Positions 1 to 11,628 of a stretch of 64,000 nucleotides of DNA are shown piece by piece. The notes under the pieces were generated by a model. It was not told where the DNA came from. It ran no database searches and saw only the letters and a list, made by a program, of their open reading frames with translations. Positions within the stretch are counted from its first letter, which is position 1. Every line of letters begins with the position of its first letter. The stretch covers positions 31,469,079-31,533,078 of the forward strand of contig NC_053114.1 of the NCBI RefSeq assembly GCF_010015445.1. The letters are read 5' to 3'. Both the position numbers and the translations under genes were made by a program. This stretch comes from Perca fluviatilis. Lineage: Eukaryota > Chordata > Actinopteri > Perciformes > Percidae.

Positions 1-699
1 TCCGAAGTCTGTCTGTTGTTGTTCTCTGACTGAGACATGGGTGTGGTGCGGTATGGTGTTGTGTGTATGTATTCAACACTTTTGTTAACATTAGCTAAAG
101 TGGTAAAAATGTGTCTGTAGGTGTATGTGTTGCTGCCTGGTTACCATTATCTCCAGACTGCTCTGATCAGTTTTGGCATTTATCAGTATGCACAGTCAGC
201 CTGCATTCTACACAATTACAAAGACACATCCACAACAAACGCACAAACGCTGTGTAAATCCAAAATATGTGTTCAGACCATTAACTGAAGTCAATGATGT
301 GTGTGTGTGTGTGTGTGTGTCTGTGTTTGTCACTGCTACTCATTGAATAATTGTTTTTTTCTTTTCTTTTGCATGACACGCTAGAAAAATGAACCTTTCC
401 AGTTCATAAGAATGGCAATTAAAATCAGAGTAATGACATAAAAATGTTTACCGCTTGTGTGTAGAGTTAGAAACAAAGGTACCATTATAGCCATTTAAAT
501 CAGATCATACACAATTTAGTAGAGGACAGAACTGCCTTTCTGTAATGGAGGCCATAACCATACAATTATATTTAGTTATCTTCTAAGTATGTATCTGATC
601 AAAGATTTAGATTTCTATTGAAAATCCTGTTTGTAAAATGTAGTCTGGTGGCAGGAGAACCTTTACTGTATCTGTGTCCTATTTTGTGTGTGTGTGTAC
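1..699 (-). other. start of the intron after e26 (leaves the window)
   Basis: The stretch holds a short GT tract (299-320) and AT-rich sequence. No further exon could be supported here. Confidence 0.6.
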
Positions 700-855
700 C
701 TGCTGGGGGCGTAGTAACATTGAGTGGCAGGCTCTCAACACAGCCCTTTGTGTTACAACCTCTGATCCAGAAGCTGTAGTTGGTGTAAGGCTGTAGGTCA
801 GTTACGGACAACCAGCTGCCTGCTGCTGAACTTCCATCCAACACACCATCACCAT
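700..855 (-). CDS. ush2a: usherin exon e26, FN3 second half
   Basis: The exon is 156 bases (phase 1 to 1). It continues DGDGVLDGSSAAGSWLSVTD, then LQPYTNYSFWIRGCNTKGCV and ESLPLNVTTPPA. LQPYTNYSFWI is the E-F region, and GCNTKGC the C-x4-C motif. The Asp codon is split with e25. NYS and NVT are glycosylation sites. The donor GTACACACAC starts a short CA-repeat. The next exon downstream lies outside the window. Confidence 0.93.
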
Positions 856-1404
856 CTAAGAGACAGAGTCACACAAAGAGACATGTAAGGTCCTAGGCCA
901 AGCATTGGGGTATATATCTGAGAAAGGAGGAGGAAGATGTGAATGTCTTGCACATCTGATTGTTTTCATGGCACATTTATTGATTAGGGTCATTACTGTG
1001 ATGGCTAAAAAAAAGTGATTTATAAAAGATACATTCAACAACATAGAAAAAATAGAGGAGTTTGAGTGGGAGTTCAAGAGAGGGGAATACTGACTGAGAT
1101 TAACTGAGAGTGATCAAAAGAGAGAGGTCTCCATACGCAGGTTATGCAAGGATAGTCAAAGAAGAAGGAACAGAAAATTACAATATGTAAGCCTATCCAA
1201 TATATTTAGATGGACACACACACACACACACATCAGTTTTGTGTGAACTGATAAAGGCAGTGTGTATCAAAGAATCAAGGGTTTGTGGGTAACTAGAGCG
1301 AAACCCCATCTCTCTCTTTCTTCCACACCTCTTCTATCCTTCTCTCCACTCATTTTAATCCGTCTCTTCCTCTGTGAGAAGCAGATCAAAGTCCCTGACT
1401 GGCT

Positions 1405-1410
<6 letters not shown>

Positions 1411-1442
<32 letters not shown>

Positions 1443-1445
1443 CTG

Positions 1446-1488
<43 letters not shown>
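1411..1488. repeat. (GT)n then (GA)n compound microsatellite
   Basis: Pure GT at 1411-1440 is followed by pure GA at about 1450-1488. Confidence 0.93.
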
Positions 1489-1491
<3 letters not shown>

Positions 1492-2089
1492 GCTGAATAT
1501 GTGTGGGTTAAAGGATGATTGTGTGTTCTGCTGTTTCCCCATGCTCATGTTCTCATCTTGTTCAATTTTATTCTTCCCCTTTTATTTCCATGTCCAGTTC
1601 TCCTCTTCTATTTTGTTAGTCTCATCAGCTGTTTTGTTGTTCTTCATGTCTTATGTTGTTTTTACTTGCAATCTTTTCTAATACATCTATGGAAATATGA
1701 GCTTCTCATCTCTACTCTCTCTGTATACTATTGTTTACCAATACTAAGTCTTTGTTCTTCCTTCCATCTTCATACCACTGTTTTGTTCTGAGTCTTACTG
1801 TATATCATCTCCTCTCTCAAGTCACTGGCAATAGAAAACCTTGTCTTCACTACACTACTCCAGGTAGAATACTCCTTCTTTTACTTCCCCATTTCATGTC
1901 TGACTTTCAGTCTGAGTTGGTATTGTTGGTGAGGAGTGTGTTTGTGTGTGTAAGTGTACAAGTGTGTATCTGCGTCCATATTATCCTGTTCTACTCATCT
2001 TTGAAAACAAAAACCTCACTTAACTACCCCACTTAGCAGTCTTGAAATTGATAATAATATGAATTGCACTCACTCTCTCTGCTTCTCCT

Positions 2090-2720
2090 CATAGTTGTTG
2101 GATTCATCTACCAACCCTTTGTAGTTTGCCTTGGACCAGCTCTTGTTTATGCTGCTATAGTTTTAGACTGCCGGGTGGACTTCCTTTGACACACTGTCTC
2201 CTTCCATCTGTGTGCATTCATGTCCCAGTAATGCTTGTTACTAACTTAGCTCCGGGGAGCTTATTCCCCCGGAGTCCTTATGTTTTCTCGCCTCGCAGTT
2301 TTCTTTGGATTGGGTTGGTACCTGGATCGTTTTTGCAGCTGCTGCCATGGTCCTGCCTGATGCCCTGCTACGCCCTGCACTGCTACTACTATTATTTCTA
2401 GTCATAGTTCTATCATCTTTATTGGTACTAAAATTGCTACTGTTTATCATTCCAACTGCTATAATTGTTGTGAATCATATTTCTCCATATCTGTATCAGT
2501 GTCTCTGTGGCAGATGGCCACCCACAGAGTTCAGGGCCTGTCTGAGGTTTCTGCCTGTAAAAAGGAAGTTTTTCCTCGCCACTGTCACACCAAATGCTTG
2601 CTCTTGGGGGGGAAATTGTTGAGTCTTTGTAAATTATAGTGTGGTCTAGACCTACTTTATCTGTAAAGTGTCCTCAGATAACTCCTGTTGTGATTTGACA
2701 CTATAAATAAAATGTAATTG
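2090..2720 (+). repeat. teleost interspersed repeat, probably a retroelement 3' part
   Basis: Phrases such as TGTCTGAGGTTTCTGCCTGT, TTTTTCCTCGCCACTGTC and TATAAATAAAATGTAATTG are of a high-copy type I recognise in fish genomes. The A-rich 3' end suggests retrotransposition. The class is not resolved. Confidence 0.55.
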
Positions 2721-4908
2721 AAAGAAAGCAGCATGTGACTAGTGTATTATATATCATGCCTAAGAACAATGAATATCATTAAATATTGTTCTAGGAAAAC
2801 CAAGCAGTATCATAATGATCCCTATACAGTATAACAAGAAAATAAGTATACACAAATTTCCACCACTGTGCACTTTTACTATCAGAGAAAATGTGCTGTC
2901 AGTGGTCCCAATGAAAACAGTGAATCCTTTCCAAATGGTCTGTTTTGTTGTGGGGAATGATTTCTTTTCTCAGTTATCATAGAGTACAGACAGACAAGTA
3001 CAATTGATCTTTATTTCTTTATTACAGTTATTACTTGAAGTTTTATTAGATCTAACACCATTTAATAGTTTTCAAAAACCAAAAAGCTTATCTTAAAGGG
3101 GCTGTACTCGACATTAATAAAGCAGTAAACAACTATTTGCTATGTAAAGATATAGTGGAGTTAATGTTTGTTTGTTTGTTTGTGTCTTGTTTTTTTCATT
3201 GAGGCTGTTGTGTGTAACTTTAGACTTCTGTTTTGTGTAATTTTTTGTTCCTTTAATAACAAGTATTTTGAGTACAGCACTTTTAAAGTAGTAAGTGCAT
3301 TTTAAAAATCATCTATCAATCTATTACGAGTAGTTCTGTTCACCACAGCACTAAAGTTTTACTTTCCCAGAGACCTCCAGGTAAAGTTGAAAATGATCTG
3401 AGAATTAACACTGATCACAACAAATGTTTGTCATTCTAGTACTTTGAGTGTCGCTTTTTATGTGGTCAATCACAGCACAGTTTTCTGTGTCACAGAGTAT
3501 ATGGACCTTATTCATAGCAGACATCTTGACTTATAATAGGAGGAAAATCACAGGAGAAAAAAACTATTACCGATGGCTCAGTTCCACTGTGTCCTAGTTA
3601 GCAATGTGAGCCATGCCAGTGAGCCAGAATGAACAATACCAGGCCCTAAAGGTAATGCAGTCATGGTTAATCTATCTATAAATTGCAGGAATGTCTGTCT
3701 GTCTGTGTCTGTGTGTCTGTTATGCGCATATCTCTTGAAACCTGACAGGTGTCTTGCTACAGACACGAGTAAGTGTGGTGCCAAGTTTGACGTTGTTTGG
3801 ATTAGAAATGCAAAAGATATCGTTAAATATATATCGGTAAAAGAAGCACACATTGACTTTTGCAGCTCTAGCCGCTGGCCACTCCCCCTCTCACACTGCA
3901 CACTGACTGAGCACAGCGCAGGACCAGAGACAGAGAAGGTCGAAGAAAGCAGCGGAGCTTTGGCAGCTAAAATGTGATGCGTTATTAATTACAGATGCAC
4001 TTTTCCTGTTATGACATACCAATTTGCCTGCTGTCTCCGTCAGTGACCATTTTTAAATACCTTTTATCTATATAGCTGTACATTTTCGTCATCTGTACTG
4101 TTTCAGTATATTGAATACAGTGAATGTAACAATTGCTTGCAAATGACAAGATTGAAGTTCTAATTACTGTAGCAAAGGCCCAAATTATGAAACTCTGCAC
4201 TGACTTTGTGTGTCTTTTAATTGTGATCTGAAATGCTACGTCCATTCCTTTGCTGCCTGATAAGTAAGTAAGAACAAAACTTTACAGATTCTGCTTGTTT
4301 TTGATGTACTAGTGCCTGAAAGCATTTCTGGCATGCTTTAAAGATAACAACTTGTCATGATGCTTTGACAGCACTGACCAGCATGAGTGAGACCTATAGA
4401 GAAGCAGCTATTACTCTTTACCTCTATTTTTTATGTCCACTACGCCTCCAGGGCAGCCTGACCTGAGAGTATTACAGTCTAGCAACAAGCAAAATGTCAA
4501 GACACACCTTTTTAGCATAGTTTTTGAGGTTTGAGTAATGATATGTTATGGTCTTATAAAAACCCCAAGTTTCAAACTTAACAGCAGCGTGTATAATGAA
4601 TAACTGGATGTGTAGTGAAGCCACACAGAAAAGGCGGCAGGTTTAGTAAGCATTTGAGGCTGTCTTTAAGTCCTAATCTATATTTCTATCTGCCTGGTGA
4701 GCACATGTGTGATGAATGCAGAATAATTTGAAAAGGCAGAATATGGTACTCTAAATATCAGTTGCTTGGTAAATATGTGACATTGTGTATTACCTGTGCA
4801 TGTCTTTATGTATGTGTGCTGCCAGGTGTGTATGTTCAGGGTTACTGTTCATGTAGTGTCTGTATTTAGTGCGTGTGGGTGAGAGTGAGAGAGAGCAAGA
4901 AAGTGAGT

Positions 4909-4939
<31 letters not shown>

Positions 4940-4949
4940 TATGTGTTAC

Positions 4950-5097
4950 CTTTGCTTTTGTAGTACAGCGTGTAGCTGAGGTTCCCATTCGGTCTAGGTG
5001 GGGCTGTCCAGCGGGCTCGGAGTGATCGAGAGCTCTGATTGGTCAGTTCCAGCAGTATAGGGCCTTCTGGGGCCATCTCTAAGGTACACATCTCCAC
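4950..5097 (-). CDS. ush2a: usherin exon e25, FN3 first half
   Basis: The exon is 148 bases (phase 0 to 1). It reads VEMCTLEMAPEGPILLELTN, then QSSRSLRARWTAPPRPNGNL and SYTLYYKSK. R-W-T-A-P-P-R-P-N-G then YTLYYK is the FN3 B-C region. NQS and NLS are possible glycosylation sites. The donor GTAACA is soon followed by a CT-repeat on the transcript. Confidence 0.93.
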
Positions 5098-5430
5098 CTG
5101 ATTTAAAGAAAAAAAGACAAACAAGCACACTTATGTTCAAATGCACAGAAGAACAAACATGTAGCATGTGCCATACCTGTCAAGTTTTGGATTTGAAAAT
5201 AAGGGAAATTTTCCGGTGCCCACCTCGAGCAGTCCCACCACCCCAACCAAGCTCCAGTATCCCTTACATTTTAAGACAGGTGTACAAGAAAGCTAAAATC
5301 ACCACTTGATGCAGAATGCTGAAAACATTTACAATTTATGCTTGTCTTTACATTTACAATTTATGCTTGTCTTTACATTTACATTTTATTTTCATTCCAC
5401 ACATTCTTTTAATTTCATATTGCTTTTCTT

Positions 5431-5775
5431 TTACAGTTTTTCTTTTAATTTCACATAACTTTTCTTTAGTGAGTTATTGTAAAAATTTGTTGCAGACTTT
5501 GCATTCTTTAAGACTGTTTTGGAAGGAGTGTATTTGTGGGCTGGGCCAGAGTGGTTCATTTTACATGAGAGTAGAGCGCAGACAGTTCTGTTGTCTAACG
5601 TCATCCTATTCTCTGTAACAATCTTTCGTACCATGCTAAACACCCTTTCTGAACTTGCATTGCTATGGGGGATGCATAGTAAAGCCTTCATAAGTTTTGG
5701 CAGCGCACCGTCTCTGTCATAGCGTCCATCACCCGTCTCTGTTTTTTTTCTTCTTTTTTTCCCCCGGGTTGTCAC
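5431..5775 (-). pseudogene. hAT transposase C-terminal dimerisation remnant
   Basis: The frame includes LPKLMKALLCIPHSNASSER followed by VFSMVRKIVTENRM. The P-x-S-N-A-S-S-E-R-V-F-S pattern is the hAT C-terminal dimerisation (hATC) motif. The N-terminal and catalytic parts are absent, and the first 20 or so residues are a lysine-rich run with no hAT match. Confidence 0.85.
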
Positions 5776-5794
5776 TCATCATCTGACCTCACAC

Positions 5795-5868
5795 ACTAAC
5801 CTCGCGACAACTGCCACCTACAGTACCTGTAGTAGGCTACTGCAGGTGGCAGTTATCGCGAGGCTAGT
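5795..5868. repeat. 31-bp imperfect inverted repeat within the hAT element
   Basis: The left arm 5795-5825 and right arm 5838-5868 pair over 31 bases with three mismatches around a 12-base loop. The arms contain CTCGCGACAACTGCCACCT and its near complement. Confidence 0.9.
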
Positions 5869-7447
5869 GAAAGAGCTAAGATTGGGAATGTTTTTTTTCT
5901 TTTTTTTACTCCGCTCGGGCCCGGGGTATTATTATTTTTTAATAACGCAGGTTAAAATACGGGAGATTTATGGGAAAATACTAATACGGGAGGACGGCGG
6001 GAAAGAAGGGTAAAATACGGGACTTTCCCGGCCAAAACAGGATACTTGACAGGTATGGCATGTGCACCTACAACAATCTATATACACAGTATTGTACTCT
6101 TTTTTTAACTAAAGGTCTACTCAAACTCATCCATCCAAATGTTATAGATGTAATTTTGAAATATAAAAAAAAACATATAATAAATATATGTCCCCATTCG
6201 ATAAGGGTAATCATTTTGACATATTTCACTGATTAGATTTAAATATGTGTTACAATATAATAGTTTGAAATGAAACCACTCTACACATCTGGCCCATATT
6301 ACTTCTACCTCTAGTTTTCTAGCTCTTTTTTTTATTTCCCCTTCTCTATCTCTCTCTGTCTCTCCTGTCACATTCCTCTCTTTTCTCTCAATCCACTCAC
6401 ACTGCTCCTTCTCTCTTTCCACCATCACCCTGCTCTTTTGTCTGTCTCACGCCCCTGTTACCCTCTCCTCTGCTGTCTTTCACATCCTCACTTTCCACCT
6501 CATCTCTCAATTTGTTCTGACTATTTACTCTATCCTCATGATTTCACTCTTTTATCCCTAAACTCCATTCTTGCCTGACTCCTTTCTTCTCCTTTTCCCA
6601 TCCACCCTGTCATCTCCTCTTCTCCCCTTCATCCTGTTCTGACCCCTCCCCTTCCCACCTTCCTGTCCTCCTGTTCTGCTGGGTCAGCTATTCTCCTGGT
6701 GTTTGACTAACTATGGCGTCCGTATTGGAAAAATGCCCCAAAATATGGCCTGTCGTCACAGACATCGTTGAGCGTGGAGTGGCATTTGCTACCAAATGTC
6801 ACTGTCGCCACGCCAACCTCGTTATTGAGCCGGGAGAATCGATCACCTTTATGACACTCAGTGACACACACGCACACACAGACACACTTACACATACACG
6901 CACACACATACACTTTGTAAAGTGTCTGAGTAGGCATTCCCATATGTGTACCCATGTTTCCATGTGGCTAGTTACAGCGATAATCTGCATCATAAAAATA
7001 TAAATTTTGCTGCTTTGACTGTTTAGTCTCACCAAATGCGACTGATGATTCATCCAGTAGAGAATTGTATGGAGCTTTTACTTTTGCTGCACTAAATGCT
7101 CTAAAAAGTGTTGTGTAGGTCTAGAGAAAAAAAATGGTATATTGCAGTTTTATGTGTGTTTTTAGCAGTGCATACTGCAGTTCATGTGAAAAAAATACTG
7201 TGCAGTAAGACACTAAGAAGTGAGCTCAGAAGTTCACAGAAAAAAGATGAACTTTTGCAGAAACTGCAAGGACAAATATGTTTTAGTATTGCCAACACTG
7301 CTTGATTACCCAGTAGTCACTATGCAGAAAAACCACAGCAATGACTTATAAAGCATGCCTGTCTTAAATATGTCACAAATGATCTTGCAGTGTATCCTAT
7401 TAATCAATAAATTAATTAGTGTGTTATCTTGTAAGACATTCACTGAC

Positions 7448-7605
7448 CATTGGTCCTTTGCCACAGCCCTGTGCTGTACAGGCCTGCAGCCTGAGTAGGT
7501 GTCGGCTCCATGGAGAGAGTCCCTCCACCACGAAGAACCTCTGGGAGGAACTGGAGTTTAAAATGAGAACTCCATCCAGCCAGAGACCATAACTGGTGAT
7601 AATGC
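7448..7605 (-). CDS. ush2a: usherin exon e24, FN3 second half
   Basis: The exon is 158 bases (phase 1 to 0). It reads IITSYGLWLDGVLILNSSSS, then QRFFVVEGLSPWSRHLLRLQ and ACTAQGCGKGPM. ACTAQGC is the C-x4-C motif. The donor is ATG-GTCAGT, because the alternative GT four bases on does not keep the frame into e25. NSS is a possible glycosylation site. Confidence 0.92.
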
Positions 7606-8439
7606 CTGTCAAAAGAACACATCTGATAATGACATGATGAAATAACATGCCACAGTAAGCTTGACATCTTAGCCAGGCCACTAATGACTGGAGCTTTCCT
7701 GAGTAACTGTAAACAAGTTTTAGTGTTTATTGTCCCTAAAGAAGTTTAATGTATGTGAGTATGTCTGTACAGCATATAATTCACCTTATAAACATAATCA
7801 ATGTGTTACATTCATTCCCTGCCCTGAACCACCTCGGTCAACACAACCTCATCACCCTAACTCTAATGCCCAACTATGAAACAAAACATTTGTAAATGGC
7901 CGAAGAAAATGTCCAAACATATTCATCATTCACTCATTCATCAAAAACCATTCATTTAAACATGATGGTGTGATGGCATGACAACACATCTCTTTGTCTT
8001 AAAGTGTGTTACACATTTTTTTGGCATCATTTTCAGAATTTGTATTCTCAGTTGTCCACATATTTTCTTTTCTGACCCTAATCATGCACGGTTGCCAATG
8101 CTAACTTTATACATTGTAGGACTGTGTCCAGACAATGGGGAATTCAAACTGCAAAGTGACCTTTGCAATGTTGGGATGCAGTCTAGGTCATTGGATTAAA
8201 ATGCAAATAAAAACGGACTTAGGGGCTCCAGACCTGCCAGTCATGTGTGTCCTAGTGTGATTCAATGATGAAAACAGCACTGAAACGACAAATGTAACCA
8301 TAGGCGTTACGAGGATAAAGACCCTCTAAAGGACAGTAGTCCTGGAACGAACTTGCACACACAAATGTGGAATGTGGGTGCAAATAGGTGAGCACTCATC
8401 CACAGACACACACACTGACACTCCCTACAGGCACACAAA

Positions 8440-8440
<1 letters not shown>

Positions 8441-8501
<61 letters not shown>
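8441..8501. repeat. (AC)n microsatellite
   Basis: This is a pure AC run of about 61 bases. Confidence 0.95.
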
Positions 8502-8503
<2 letters not shown>

Positions 8504-8971
8504 GATGAGAACTCACACGTGTTCATACACATACATACATGGGCACAATAATTATATTACATTACATCCACCTAATAAAAAAAAAAAAAAATGAAACAGT
8601 ACGGTGCCAAATGTGCTTTTCCTTAATAAAAATGCATACAGGGGGCTCAAAAGATCAGTGCTAAGAACTAAGAGTCTATTCTGCTTTAATCATGTGTGGG
8701 TTTTATTATTGCTTAATACAGATATACACACCTATCAGGGAAATGAAGACACAAAAACCCCACGGACGCCAACTACATCTGGGAAGCTCTTAATGTGGCC
8801 AATCACATGAGTGTGAGAGTGGATGTGTGTATATGTGTGCGGACGTCTCTGTGTGCTTGTGTGTGTGAATAAGCCCATATCAGTATAGGTTGTAATAAAG
8901 ACAGGTTGGGAAATGAAGCAGCGAATGCATAACAGGCTTATTTCCCCTCTTTGTCTGCGTGTTGCCCCGAC

Positions 8972-8990
8972 CTAATCCCCGAGAGGATTA
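8972..8990. promoter_or_regulatory. possible OTX/CRX motif pair in intron e23-e24
   Basis: CTAATCC (8972-8978) and GGATTA (8985-8990) face each other. TAATCC is the CRX/OTX2 core, and ush2a is expressed in photoreceptors. Sequence proximity is the only evidence. Confidence 0.3.
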
Positions 8991-9338
8991 TCCCCCACAA
9001 ATCCCTGCGGAATTGGGGAGAAGATGGGGAGAGAGAGACACAAAATCTCACTCCTTTGGAACCCATCACCATCAGGATCGTCATTGTTGCTGTCCATTTA
9101 TGAAAAAAAAGAGTAAATGAAAAAAAGAGGCACTGAGCCCTTCTTTAAGGAAAAATTAAAGCTTTTTAAGCATGAGATAATCGGGTAATCATGATTAAGT
9201 GTCTCCTTGTTATAAATTTCTGTCATCAGATGAGAAAAGCTTTAAGTAATTTATCCAGGCTAATATGCACACGTATCACATGGTTTATGGTGCGAAATGC
9301 ACTTATGTGGCATTAAGCGTAAAACACACACGATTCAC

Positions 9339-9341
<3 letters not shown>

Positions 9342-9376
<35 letters not shown>
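9342..9376. repeat. (AC)n microsatellite
   Basis: This is an AC run of about 35 bases. Confidence 0.95.
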
Positions 9377-9377
<1 letters not shown>

Positions 9378-9729
9378 TATGGAATTACACGTAATAACGA
9401 GCATGGCAGTAACATTTGATAATATGTGGCGGTGCGTTGTATGTTAGAGACTGTGAAATGGGGTGGGAAATCCTCAGATGGTTTTCATCACTCAATTCAT
9501 TGGGGTTCATAAGATGGGCATTTGTTAATATAGTTCTTTTTGATTCATGTTTGTGTTTTATTTGTAAAAAAATCCACTATTTTAGGTATACCATGTGGTA
9601 GATCATGTAACATGAAACTACTAGGCTATGTTGTAGTTATTTGAAGATGTATTGAACTATGCACTTTTAAGAGTTTTATTAAGACACAATTACTTGATGT
9701 ATACTATGTAATGCTGTGATGACAGGAAA

Positions 9730-9734
<5 letters not shown>

Positions 9735-9774
<40 letters not shown>
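9735..9774. repeat. (GA)n microsatellite
   Basis: This is a GA run of about 40 bases. Confidence 0.95.
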
Positions 9775-9777
<3 letters not shown>

Positions 9778-9838
9778 AACAACGGTCCCCAGCCGGACTC
9801 GATCTGGGGACTTTGCAGTTCAGTTTGAAACCCTAAGA

Positions 9839-10055
9839 CAGTGTTTCTCAAATGGGGGTACGCGTACCCCTAGGGGTACTTTGGAGGACTGCAGGGGGTA
9901 CATTAGATCTTTGGAAAATGTTTATATAAAATATATCATTCATGCATAATTCCTAAAATAATGATACCGAAAATGTTTTGTGCTGGTCAGGGGGTACTTG
10001 AATAAAAAGATACTTTGATGGGGGTACAGTATTGAAATAAGTTTGAGAACCACTG
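9839..10055. mobile_element. hAT-type MITE, 217 bp
   Basis: An 8-bp duplication CCCTAAGA (9831-9838 and 10056-10063) flanks ends CAGTGTTTCTCAAATGGGGG and, reverse-complemented, CAGTGGTTCTCAAACTTATT. Both signals are characteristic of hAT. There is no coding capacity. Confidence 0.92.
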
Positions 10056-11237
10056 CCCTAAGATGTAAGGGTGTTTTTAAATGGTATCTGGTTTGTACAT
10101 TTCTTCATTCTCTTTTTTCTTAGTTAATGTTTACATTAATGATAAACAATTGCAAACTGTAGTTTCTTGGATGTTAAATGGGTTAGTAATATATATTTAA
10201 ATATAGGTAAAAAACAGGTGTGGATTTTGAAACGATGTAAGAGCAATATGTGGCTTTTCTTTTCTTTTTTACTGTTTAGACTGCAATATTGTGCAATATT
10301 TTGAGGTTTTGCAAATGTTAATGTAATACCTGTACTTCAGATAGTATACTGATTGATGATGCATCACTCCTAGCACTTTTTCAGAATGTACGGAAAATAG
10401 TTATGCACAAATAACTCCAAGCCAGTAGCAGGATTTCAAATTCACATCTAATATACATCAAATACATCTTGTCCAGCTCTGTCCAATGGATTTTAATTGG
10501 CTGTAAATAAATTAAATGAAGGTAAGAAGAACAGAGAACACTAAGAGAAAAAGGCAATCACTGTGAGTCTATGTGCTTCCAGCCTGCAGTTCTCTATTCA
10601 GTCAAAAGGGAGCACTTTTCATCCACTTAAAGGAGCTTGGTGAAGCACTGCCCTATCATTCCCGCTCTCCGTTAGTCTCTGTCTCACATTGTATGTTCTC
10701 TCCCCTGTCTTTGTCTCTTTCCCCATTCTCTCCGAGTCCTTTATGCCCTCTCCTTTTGGGTTCTATCCTAGTTTTCCTTTTCTCTAACTGTTTTATCTCT
10801 TGCACACTCATCTGATTCACCTCGCACAAAAAGGGAAACCTTCACCTGTTTCATAGTCACACGTACGGGATACCTGTACAGTGGTATAGTTCTTGATATC
10901 TGTGATAGTCTGGGTGATGGTAAATACTGACACTGTGTATTCAAGTCCACATTTCAACTAATGTTATCTTCATCATGATTCTTGTCAATGTTTCTCCTCT
11001 TCTACATATTTTATCTCTCAAAAGTTTCAGATCACTTTCCTGTATTGAAGAAAATTCCATTTAAAAACTTTTTTTTTTAAACAAAATCAAAGATTTTAAG
11101 TATTTGCTGATATTTAGTTAAAATTTTACATTATTCTTTAACGTCAGTGTTGATAAATGTTTATGTATAATTTAATGTTCTTGGCCATGTATCTTGGCCA
11201 TGTCTGTATGTGCCAGATGAAGTGTATGTCCTCTCAC

Positions 11238-11385
11238 CATTCGGAGTATCAGGAGGTGTCCAGCTGACGTTGAGTGCATGTGGGGACAGAGGTATGACCA
11301 GCGGTGCAGGAACATTCTCCGGGGTGCTCTCCTCAGTCTGAGCCATGCTGGGAGGGCTTAAGGTACACCCACCTCCTGTGCAGGC
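11238..11385 (-). CDS. ush2a: usherin exon e23, FN3 end and next FN3 start
   Basis: The exon is 148 bases (phase 0 to 1). It begins ACTGGGCT in-frame as A-C-T-G-G-G-C-T, the C-x4-C motif, then LSPPSMAQTEESTPENVPAP. It ends LNVSWTPPDTPNG, the B-C region of the next FN3. Acceptor is gtgttcacgtcag and donor GTGAGA. NVS is a possible glycosylation site. Confidence 0.93.
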
Positions 11386-11465
11386 CTGACGTGAACACAC
11401 ACACATTAATGTCTTTATGAATGTGACAAATGAAAATCAAAAAGATTAAAGAGTAAGGGACTCAC

Positions 11466-11628
11466 AACGAGTGTGATGGTGTAAGCTGTTCCAGGGGTTA
11501 AGTTGCGGAGTGTGTGGTCTTCAAAAAGTTCTGAGCTGTTATAGGCTAGCACAGGCACTGCACCATCATGTGACAGGAGGATGGAATAGAACTCCAAAAC
11601 GCCATTCACCTGAGAGGGACGGGACCAC
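11466..11628 (-). CDS. ush2a: usherin exon e22, FN3 middle
   Basis: The exon is 163 bases (phase 2 to 0). It starts WSRPSQVNGVLEFYSILLSH, continues DGAVPVLAYNSSELFEDHTL and ends LTPGTAYTITLV. The first base completes a Glu codon from e21, giving ILVE-WSRP. A second acceptor inside (ctctcag before GTGAATGGC) would lose the conserved Trp. NSS and NLT are glycosylation sites. The intron to e23 is only 80 bases. Confidence 0.92.

Larger units (their letters stand above)
856..4949 (-). other. intron e25-e26
   Basis: This 4.1-kb intron has GT and GA tracts at 1411-1440 and 1450-1488, a fish repeat at about 2090-2720, and another repeat-like region at about 3560-3980. No coding exon was recognised. 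Confidence 0.7.
5172..6057. mobile_element. hAT-type element, 886 bp, internally deleted
   Basis: An 8-bp duplication GCATGTGC (5164-5171 and 6058-6065) flanks the element. Both ends begin CATACCTGTCAAGT in inverted orientation, which is perfect for 14 bases. It carries a remnant of transposase (5431-5775, minus) and an internal 31-bp inverted repeat. The length and lone C-terminal fragment show it is a non-autonomous deletion derivative. Confidence 0.93.
5098..7447 (-). other. intron e24-e25
   Basis: The intron contains a hAT element with transposase remnant (5172-6057). The rest has CA/GA/CT-rich low-complexity sequence (6300-6700, 6860-6920) and no exon. Confidence 0.75.
7606..11237 (-). 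other. intron e23-e24
   Basis: This intron holds a hAT-type MITE (9839-10055), two AC tracts, a GA tract (9735-9774) and a possible photoreceptor-type regulatory motif pair at 8972-8990. No exon was recognised. Confidence 0.7.

Noticed and set aside
1262..1681. 139-residue plus-strand open frame
   Set aside because: It reads through GT and GA microsatellites, giving VCVCV and RERERE runs, and so is low-complexity only.
3663..3977. 104-residue plus-strand open frame and its minus-strand counterpart
   Set aside because: It lies in a repeat-like (CTGT)n region within an intron and shows no family motif.
11466..11602. exon e22 starting at the internal ctctcag acceptor
   Set aside because: It would be phase 0 and would lose the conserved FN3 Trp that is restored by the phase-2 join with e21.
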